Shown here piece after piece: positions 34,841-42,158 of a DNA stretch of 42,158 nucleotides (position 1 is the first letter of the stretch; each line of letters opens with the position of its first letter). The stretch spans positions 1 to 42,158 of the forward strand of contig SFBI01000002.1 of the NCBI GenBank assembly GCA_007095845.1. The letters run 5' to 3'. The DNA comes from Microcystis aeruginosa Ma_MB_S_20031200_S102. Its GTDB lineage: Bacteria > Cyanobacteriota > Cyanobacteriia > Cyanobacteriales > Microcystaceae. The notes under the pieces were generated by a model. It worked only from the letters and a program-made list of their open reading frames with translations, ran no database searches and had not been told where the DNA came from. Both the position numbers and the translations under genes were made by a program.

Positions 34841-35165
34841 AGAACGCATCTCGAAGATATTTAGTCTGCATTTAATTATCTTATCTGGTAATCCTAACAA
34901 CCAATCCCTAACAGCCAACTGACACCCCCTGATTCCTCAACTCCGATCGCTACCTGCTGTTAAAATAGAGAATTGCGGTCAGACTGACGATAAAATTGAG
35001 AAGCTAAATCCTTGATTCTTAATAGTTGTTGAGAAACTTTCCGCCTACTATCGCAATTATCCGATAATATGGGCAACAGCGAGTTAGTCTATTCAGTCTG
35101 TTAAAATTGACCCCCGTTGGTCGTATTCGCGCACTGTCTAACCTTTATGATGAGGATCAGTTAAT

Positions 35166-35594
35166 ATGGAATCAATGCAACCCACCGAAACACAAAATCC
35201 GATTAGAACAGATTTACCCGGGTCTCTGAGCAAACCCAGCAGCAGCACCGAACAGATTTGGTCTGAATATGTAGAACCAGTTTGGGATTCGGTAATGTCC
35301 TATCTGGCTAATGTCCCCGATTATATCGGTAGTTTCTTCTCTGGATACAAAAAACCTTTAATCGTTCTGGGGGCAATTTTAGCGAGTTTTGTCACCGTAA
35401 AAGTTACCCTAGCGGTTTTAGATGCGATCGATGATATTCCCCTCCTTGCTCCTATCCTACAATTAGTTGGGATCGTTTACACTGGTTGGTTTGTCTGGCG
35501 CTATCTGCTCAAAGATGAAAATCGTCGCGAGTTATTAGCCGAAATTGATGCACTAAAAGCGCAAGTTTTTGGCAGTCACAATAACACTTTATAG
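35166..35594 (+). CDS. curT: CAAD/CURT1-family thylakoid membrane-curvature protein
   Basis: A 142-residue protein. A Pro/Ser-rich disordered N-terminus (1-30) is followed by an amphipathic segment, two membrane helices (about 62-82 and 91-112) with a short DDIPLL turn, and a C-terminal amphipathic helix ENRRELLAEIDALKAQV. This is the CAAD domain found alone in CurT and also attached to some cyanobacterial aminoacyl-tRNA synthetases. CurT shapes thylakoid edges and biogenesis centres. GAGGA lies about 10 bases before the ATG. It ends at a strong terminator. Confidence 0.88.
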   Translation: MESMQPTETQNPIRTDLPGSLSKPSSSTEQIWSEYVEPVWDSVMSYLANVPDYIGSFFSGYKKPLIVLGAILASFVTVKVTLAVLDAIDDIPLLAPILQLVGIVYTGWFVWRYLLKDENRRELLAEIDALKAQVFGSHNNTL

Positions 35595-35610
35595 ATAGAA
35601 TCAAGCATAA

Positions 35611-35655
35611 AAAACAAAGGAGTTGAGTGTTTCCGCTCAACTCCTTTGTTTTTGC
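35611..35655 (+). terminator. strong rho-independent terminator after curT
   Basis: A 17-base stem (35611-35627 with 35636-35652) over an 8-base loop is followed by a T-run. The stem begins with A-rich bases, so it can work in both directions. Confidence 0.85.
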
Positions 35656-35666
35656 ACAACAGCTTA

Positions 35667-35766
35667 TACTAAATCCGTTGAGTACAGGCTAGTTATGAGG
35701 AGAGGCAAAAGGCAAGAGGCAAAAGGCAAAGGGGAATAAATAATCAGTTTTTAATAACCAGATTTA
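35667..35766. mobile_element. MITE-like element, copy 2 (inverted relative to copy 1)
   Basis: The outer segments TACTAAATCCGTTGAGTA (35667-35684) and GAATAAATAATC through GATTTA (35734-35766) match copy 1 at 30171-30283 in reverse. The interior is different and holds GGCAAAAGGCAAGAGG-type repeats. No coding capacity. It lies directly behind the curT terminator. Confidence 0.6.
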
Positions 35767-36031
<265 letters not shown>

Positions 36032-36061
36032 TTGTCAGGGGGCCTTCTATTTCGGTAAATT
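36032..36061 (+). promoter_or_regulatory. groESL promoter
   Basis: TTGTCA (36032-36037) and TAAATT (36056-36061) are 18 bases apart. The -10 touches the CIRCE operator, so HrcA bound there would block initiation. Confidence 0.6.
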
Positions 36062-36086
36062 AGCACTCGGAAGGTAAGAGTGCTAA
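36060..36086 (+). promoter_or_regulatory. CIRCE operator (HrcA binding site)
   Basis: TTAGCACTC, nine bases, GAGTGCTAA: a perfect match to the CIRCE consensus. It sits in the groESL 5' region, 48 bases before the groES ATG. The cognate repressor HrcA is encoded at 22202-23278. Confidence 0.97.
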
Positions 36087-36133
36087 TCTGGAAAAGGCAC
36101 TTACCCAAATACAAGACAAACGGAGGATATTCC

Positions 36134-36445
36134 ATGGCTGCAGTCAGCATCAATGTAACAACTGTTAAACCCCTAGGCGATCGAGTTTTCGTTAAAGTTA
36201 GCCCCAGCGAAGAAAAAACCGCCGGTGGCATTTTCCTTCCCGATGCCGCTAAAGAAAAACCCCAAATCGGGGAAGTCGTGGCCGTCGGCGCTGGCAAACG
36301 CAACGATGACGGTAGCCGCACCCCTGTGGAAGTGGGTGTGGGTGACAAAGTTCTCTACTCCAAATATGCAGGAACCGATATCAAACTTGGTGGCGAAGAA
36401 TACGTTCTCCTCTCCGAAAAAGACATTCTCGCCTCCGTTTCCTAA
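36134..36445 (+). CDS. groES: co-chaperonin GroES
   Basis: A 103-residue protein, the normal cyanobacterial length, forming the heptameric lid of GroEL. It has [12 protein letters not shown] at the start, the mobile-loop region with [18 protein letters not shown], and the conserved [14 protein letters not shown]. The start 36134 is fixed by CGGAGG about 8 bases upstream and by the family N-terminus; the frame is open upstream through the operator. It forms an operon with groEL, 46 bases downstream. Confidence 0.97.
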   Translation: MAAVSINVTTVKPLGDRVFVKVSPSEEKTAGGIFLPDAAKEKPQIGEVVAVGAGKRNDDGSRTPVEVGVGDKVLYSKYAGTDIKLGGEEYVLLSEKDILASVS

Positions 36446-36482
36446 TCATCTACCCTTGAAAACCCCTATTTTGCACGAATAA

Positions 36483-38117
<1,635 letters not shown>

Positions 38118-38138
38118 TAATTAGTCTATTTTTTCTCG

Positions 38139-38171
38139 ACTCGATCGCATTTAAGCGATCGAGTTTTTTTT
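38139..38171 (+). terminator. rho-independent terminator after groEL
   Basis: A perfect 10-base stem, ACTCGATCGC with GCGATCGAGT, over loop ATTTAA, followed by eight T. The stem arms contain most of the HIP1 octamer. Confidence 0.9.
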
Positions 38172-38317
38172 GATGAAAAAACATCACTTCGGGTTAAGGA
38201 AAGTACAATTTTATCCCCGGCGCTTTTTCCTTGCGGTAAAATATTGATAGCTCGATCGGGTATCCCGATTTACAGCCCACCATGCGGAACAAATCTGGAT
38301 TGTTAACTTATACCACG

Positions 38318-40231
38318 ATGTCGAAAAAAGCGAAAGGATTCGGTCAGTCGCCAACTCCCACGAGAAAATTTAAGGATTTTCTCCTTGCTTTTGGGGATTT
38401 TTATCGAAAAAATTCCAAAGATGAAACGAAGCTACAGCAATTTTTAAAAGCAAATATTAATAAATTAGATGATTTACTTTCAGACGCTTTACCTTTAGTC
38501 TTCACAAGCTTAATCGCCGATAAATCAATAGACGAGCGAGAAAAAATAGCCAGCCTTTTCGAGAATTTTGCTGTCACCATTTACAAGTTTCCGTTAGGCG
38601 ATCGAGCAACAAATTTAGAATTAAGTATTACTGCTCATAATCTCAGCCTAAAAATTTACACCCGCGAAGATTCCCCCGAAGATTGGGCGGGAACCCTCAA
38701 TAACCTCGCTGTCGCTTACAAAAACAGAATACTGGGCGACAGGGCTGAGAATCTAGAAAGGGCGATCAAACTGTACGAGCAAGCTTTAGAAGTTAGAACC
38801 CGCAAAAATTTCCCCGTAGATTGGGCAGGAACCCTCAATAACCTCGCTCTCGCTTACAGCGATCGAATTCGGGGCGATCGGTCTGAAAATCTAGAGAAAG
38901 CGATCGAACTGTACGGGCAAGCTTTAGAAGTCTATACCCGCGAGAATTTCCCCGTCGATTTGGCAAGAATCCTTAATAACCTCGCTATCGCTTACAGCGA
39001 TCGAATTCGGGGCGATCGGGCGGAAAATCTAGAGAAAGCGATCGAACTGTACGGGCAAGCTTTAGAAGTTAGAACCCGCAAGAATTTCCCCGTCGATTGG
39101 GCGATGACCCTCAATAACCTCGCCAGCGCTTACATTAATCGAATTCGGGGCGATCGGGCGGAAAATCTAGAGAAAGCGATCGAACTGTACGGGCAAGCTT
39201 TAGAAATTAAAACCCGCAAGAATTTCCCCATCGATTGGGCGGGAACCCTCAATAACCTTGCCAGCGTTTACAGTAATCGAATACTGGGCGATCGGGCTGA
39301 GAATCTGGAGAAAGCGATCAAACTGTACGAGCAAGCGTTAGAAGTCTATACCCGCGAGAATTTCCCCGAAAATTGGGCGATAAGTCAGCAGAATTTGGCC
39401 AATGCCTATTGCGAGCGAGTTTTAGGAGAGCGGAAGGACAATTTAGAACAGGCGATCGATCTCCACAATCAAGCCGCTCAAATCTTTACTCGCGCCGCAC
39501 TTCCTGTGAGATGGGCGAAGAATCAAGGGGATTTGGCAGAAGCTTTGATGCAACGGGATAACCCCGGCGATCTCGATACTGCGATCGCTCTACTCCAAGA
39601 AGCTCTAGAAGTCTCCCCCGCAGGTTGTCAAGATTTTATTGACTCTCAGTATCGATTAGGAATAGCTCTTTCTCAAAGGTACGATCGCGACAAAAATCCC
39701 GACGATCTTCAACGAGCTTTAGAAGCTTATAAAACCGCCCTAGATCTGATTAGTCCCGAACATTACGATCGAAAAGATATCTGGAAAGCGCTGCCCACTA
39801 CCCAAACCATTCTCGGTCGTCGTCTGGTGCGGGATGGCGAATGGCAGCAAGGGTTACAACTGTTGTTAAATAGCGTCAATCAACTTAGCACCAGTGACGA
39901 TCGCCTAGCCCATGCGAACGCGCTCTACCACACCGGCCGCGCCTACGAAGTTCTGTCCGATCGAGAGAAAGCCCGTCTCTACTATCGCGATGCCCTGCGT
40001 TGGTACGAATATTTACAGGATTTACCTGGAATCGCCAAAAGTCGCGCCGGATTGGGGACTGTTTTCGTATCCCAAGGACATCTAGAGAAAGGAATGGAGG
40101 AACTCGATCGAGCGAAGGCAATCTACCGACAACTACCACAGACCGATCCCGATAAAGTGGAGGAGATAGACATTATCTATCAAGCTTCTCGACGGGCGAT
40201 CGAACGACAAACCAGCGAGGTATATTTATGA
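38318..40231 (+). CDS. tetratricopeptide-repeat protein with 46-residue tandem units
   Basis: About 637 residues. After an N-terminal helical part (about 1-115) come five to six nearly identical 46-residue units of the form NFPVDWAGTLNNLA-AY-RI-GDRAENLEKAIELYGQALEV-TR. Each is one extended TPR, and the array covers 38681-39371. More divergent TPRs fill the rest to about residue 600. It is a soluble scaffold that probably binds a peptide or partner. ATG 38282 is an alternative start, and neither has a Shine-Dalgarno. Its stop overlaps the next gene's ATG by 4 bases (ATGA), so the two products are translationally coupled and probably work together. The closest look-alikes are the TPR sensor arms of STAND/CHAT proteins; this one has no effector domain of its own. 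Confidence 0.75.
   Translation: MSKKAKGFGQSPTPTRKFKDFLLAFGDFYRKNSKDETKLQQFLKANINKLDDLLSDALPLVFTSLIADKSIDEREKIASLFENFAVTIYKFPLGDRATNLELSITAHNLSLKIYTREDSPEDWAGTLNNLAVAYKNRILGDRAENLERAIKLYEQALEVRTRKNFPVDWAGTLNNLALAYSDRIRGDRSENLEKAIELYGQALEVYTRENFPVDLARILNNLAIAYSDRIRGDRAENLEKAIELYGQALEVRTRKNFPVDWAMTLNNLASAYINRIRGDRAENLEKAIELYGQALEIKTRKNFPIDWAGTLNNLASVYSNRILGDRAENLEKAIKLYEQALEVYTRENFPENWAISQQNLANAYCERVLGERKDNLEQAIDLHNQAAQIFTRAALPVRWAKNQGDLAEALMQRDNPGDLDTAIALLQEALEVSPAGCQDFIDSQYRLGIALSQRYDRDKNPDDLQRALEAYKTALDLISPEHYDRKDIWKALPTTQTILGRRLVRDGEWQQGLQLLLNSVNQLSTSDDRLAHANALYHTGRAYEVLSDREKARLYYRDALRWYEYLQDLPGIAKSRAGLGTVFVSQGHLEKGMEELDRAKAIYRQLPQTDPDKVEEIDIIYQASRRAIERQTSEVYL
38681..39371 (+). repeat. 138-bp direct repeats coding TPR units
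   Basis: The segment GATTGGGCGGGAACCCTCAA and its variants recur at about 38681, 38819, 38957, 39095 and 39233, with a diverged copy at 39371, exactly 138 bases apart. The DNA of adjacent units is close to identical, including the GCGATCG boxes, which points to recent duplication or gene conversion. Confidence 0.85.
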
Positions 40232-41469
40232 CAAGTGCCGATGATCTTTTTAAGCAATCCTTTGACAATATCCAACGGTTAGGACTGAAGGAAATCCCCT
40301 TTACCGAAAGCCCGATCGATTTAAACAGCGATACCCTCGATCGTGTTTTTACCGGGCGAAAAAATGAATTGACGCGGGTGTTTAATCTGTTCCAAAGTCG
40401 CGAGCGTCGTCGGATTCTGGTTTCTGGTCGTTTAGGAATCGGCAAAAGTGCTTTTTTACTGGAAGCATTGTCGGTTATACGCCGCAATCGTCCGCAAATG
40501 TTGACTACCTATATATCTCTACCCGCAGGTTTAGATATCGCCACTACAGCACTGATCGCCCTCGCTAGAGCGATGCCAAATGACGATTGGGCGCAGCGTC
40601 AACTCCATCAGATGGGAATTCCCACCGCCAAAGTGTTAAAAGAACGCGGGGCGGAAGTAGGGGCTAATGCAATCCTTACGGGTAAACTTACCGAGAAAGA
40701 TTTACCGCTCACGAAATTTCAATATCCGACTGTGAGCTTCGATACATTGTTAGAGCGGGCGCAAAAAATATATCCGCAGGGGATTCTGATCGCGATCGAT
40801 GATCTAGATAAACAAAATCCTAGTGTGGTACGGCAAATGATGCACGACGCGCAGGGAATGTTAAAAGGTCGGGCTTGGTTTATGCTGACGGCTCACCCCA
40901 TCGGGATGACGGGAGATTTATTAACCAGTGAACGCGGTTTATTTGACTTGCAATTGCCGCTAGAAGAACTAGATGCGGATACCACATACCAGATGTTAAT
41001 TAACTATCTCAACAGTGCCAGAATTAAAAACGATTGTATCGATCCGAAAGATGACAGGTGTGTACTTCCCTTTTTACCAGACGCGGCAAGACGTTTTTGC
41101 GAGGTTTCTCTCGGCAGACCCCGTTTGTTCAACCGCTTGGGGAATATTGTACTCTCCACTGCGGCCGATCTTCAGGTTAAAACAATCACAATGGAAGTTC
41201 TCGAACAAGGATTAAGAGCAGCCGGACAGGATTTCCGACAACAAGCGGCCTTAAACGCCAAAGAGGAAAGAATTCGTCTGCTTTTGCAACGCAAAGGTAA
41301 TATCTCCGACGATTCGATCACCATCGATGAGCTTGAAAGTTTAGGTTTTCGGGCATTTAGTGATATTTTGCCCTTTCTAGAAAGATTGGAAGAAGCTGAT
41401 CTAGCTCAAAGGTTAAATCAAGAGGATGTGACGGTTTTCGAGCCGATCCTTCTCCCTCCGGCGGATTGA
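40228..41469 (+). CDS. P-loop ATPase, AAA/STAND-like, partner of the TPR gene
   Basis: A 413-residue ATPase. Residues 38-60 carry the TGRKNELTRVFNLF motif that starts many STAND and Orc1/Cdc6-like ATPases. Walker A is GRLGIGKS (67-74), Walker B ILIAIDD (186-192), and a GRPRLFNRL segment near 296-304 resembles a sensor-2 region. The C-terminal ~110 residues look like a winged helix (IDELESLGFRAFSDILPFLERLEEADL). There is no membrane segment or recognisable effector domain. It overlaps the TPR gene by 4 bases. Function is unknown; a switch ATPase controlled by the TPR protein is the simplest reading. Confidence 0.7.
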   Translation: MTSADDLFKQSFDNIQRLGLKEIPFTESPIDLNSDTLDRVFTGRKNELTRVFNLFQSRERRRILVSGRLGIGKSAFLLEALSVIRRNRPQMLTTYISLPAGLDIATTALIALARAMPNDDWAQRQLHQMGIPTAKVLKERGAEVGANAILTGKLTEKDLPLTKFQYPTVSFDTLLERAQKIYPQGILIAIDDLDKQNPSVVRQMMHDAQGMLKGRAWFMLTAHPIGMTGDLLTSERGLFDLQLPLEELDADTTYQMLINYLNSARIKNDCIDPKDDRCVLPFLPDAARRFCEVSLGRPRLFNRLGNIVLSTAADLQVKTITMEVLEQGLRAAGQDFRQQAALNAKEERIRLLLQRKGNISDDSITIDELESLGFRAFSDILPFLERLEEADLAQRLNQEDVTVFEPILLPPAD

Positions 41470-41523
41470 AGGGAAAACGAAAATACACCGGCAAAAATCG
41501 ATCGCCGTTCCCAGAAAAATCCT

Positions 41524-41829
41524 TTAAGGATTCGGGATCGATCGCACCAGCAGAGTCAGAATACTGGTTAATACTGCCACTACCACGGGAATAATCAACG
41601 ATTTTGCTCCCTTAAGGTCAGATACATCCTTAATTAAAGCGTCCTGTGTTCCCTCTACTTTTTCCAATCGCCTATCAATACTTTTGAGTTCGGTTTTCAC
41701 CTCCGCCATATCTACTTTTAGATCGGTGACATCTTTCTGTAAAGAGTCTAATTTTTCCGTGATATTTGTTAGGATAATTTCTAGGGAATCGGTGACGGGG
41801 GATTGACTCATCTGAATTTCCGGGAACAT
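41524..41829 (-). CDS. small coiled-coil protein with C-terminal membrane helix
   Basis: A 101-residue protein with a heptad coiled coil over about 20-75 (ITEKLDSLQKDVTDLKVDM and following) and one C-terminal membrane helix (SLIIPVVVAVLTSILTLLV). It belongs to a kind of tail-anchored coiled-coil protein common in cyanobacteria and resembling XhlA/hemolysin-like peptides; no firm family. ATG 41811 is an alternative start. It is convergent with the ATPase gene, 54 bases away. Confidence 0.6.
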   Translation of the reverse strand: MFPEIQMSQSPVTDSLEIILTNITEKLDSLQKDVTDLKVDMAEVKTELKSIDRRLEKVEGTQDALIKDVSDLKGAKSLIIPVVVAVLTSILTLLVRSIPNP

Positions 41830-42040
41830 TCGATCGCCTAGTACTATTGTAGGCTGTTTTTGTAGGTGATACAGTCTTTACCAATGTTCTAAAATCAGTC
41901 CATCTACATAATTAAAATCAGTATTAAGTAGGTAGGCGTTAAAAGTTGTCAGACACCCCCCTTATCAAGCTATCCATTAGTCAGATCTTTCTTAACAAAA
42001 AGAGAAGAAACTTAAAAAAAGGGGAAACGATTGACAGGTA

Positions 42041-42158
42041 TATAGTTATTTCAAATAAGAACGAGACACTAGGCGACACAATAAGTACGAATAATTTCAT
42101 CAAGGGTTGTCCCCACAGGAGCATACATTCTTGCCCTCTTTAATGCACTAAAATCATG
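42041..42158. mobile_element. IS end, right copy (inverted copy of 1-116)
   Basis: Reverse complement of the left window edge over 116 bases (42041-42156), with two extra bases of the same element at the edge. The outermost bases are TATAGTTATTTC. It begins about 210 bases from the nearest gene. The IS body continues outside the window. Confidence 0.8.
42069..42158 (-). CDS. transposase C-terminal fragment (partial)
   Basis: The same reading frame as at 2-88, on the opposite strand, entering from the right edge and stopping at 42069-42071. It is one codon longer than the left copy. See the left copy for content; the IS family is not assigned. Confidence 0.6.
   Translation of the reverse strand, partial: HDFSALKRARMYAPVGTTLDEIIRTYCVA

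Overview
The window is cyanobacterial and most resembles Microcystis or a close relative. This is judged from protein families and sequence style; no database search was possible. The signs are many HIP1 octamers (GCGATCGC), AT-leaning codon use, heptamer and octamer tandem repeats between genes, insertion-sequence ends, and photosynthetic-lineage genes: a CAAD/CURT1 thylakoid protein, an EGY-type site-2 protease, MenA phytyltransferase, an SpkB-type kinase and a groESL operon under a CIRCE operator.

The first and last 116 bases are inverted copies of one sequence that codes for the C-terminal tail of a probable transposase. The window is therefore unique chromosome between two oppositely oriented IS copies, perhaps a whole contig that stopped at both.

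Layout. 0.1-6 kb: Nudix hydrolase, small membrane protein, BcsA-like glycosyltransferase, MITE-like element, PilX/pilin-like protein and a multi-span membrane protein. 6-9.6 kb: murE, a possible structured RNA, and a zinc-ribbon/kinase/pentapeptide protein. 9.6-15.3 kb: murQ with a site-2 protease (minus strand), rplU-rpmA, accA and speE. 15.5-21.2 kb: a minus-strand cluster sbcC-moaD-recJ. 21.5-25 kb: rhodanese protein, hrcA, a small unknown gene and menA. 25-30.1 kb: HerA-like ATPase, DUF29 protein, RlmD-type methyltransferase, RsbW-like kinase and two small unknown genes. 30.3-34.9 kb: metK (TTG start, long leader), pcrA/uvrD and a DUF433/DUF5615 toxin-antitoxin pair. 35-38.2 kb: curT with a strong terminator, then groES-groEL. 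38.3-41.8 kb: a tandem-repeat TPR protein overlapping a P-loop ATPase gene, followed by an opposing coiled-coil membrane protein.

Most genes are housekeeping: peptidoglycan synthesis and recycling, fatty acid, phylloquinone, polyamine and S-adenosylmethionine synthesis, ribosome, DNA repair and protein folding. HrcA (22.2 kb) and its perfect CIRCE site (36.06 kb) form a complete heat-shock regulatory pair within the window. The accessory-looking parts are the TPR/ATPase module beside the right IS end, the toxin-antitoxin pair, the cellulose-synthase/pilin-like stretch and the repeat-filled spacers. The best candidates for something undescribed are the TPR/ATPase two-gene module, the structured leader before the SpkB-type kinase, the metK leader, and a two-copy MITE family at 30.2 and 35.7 kb.
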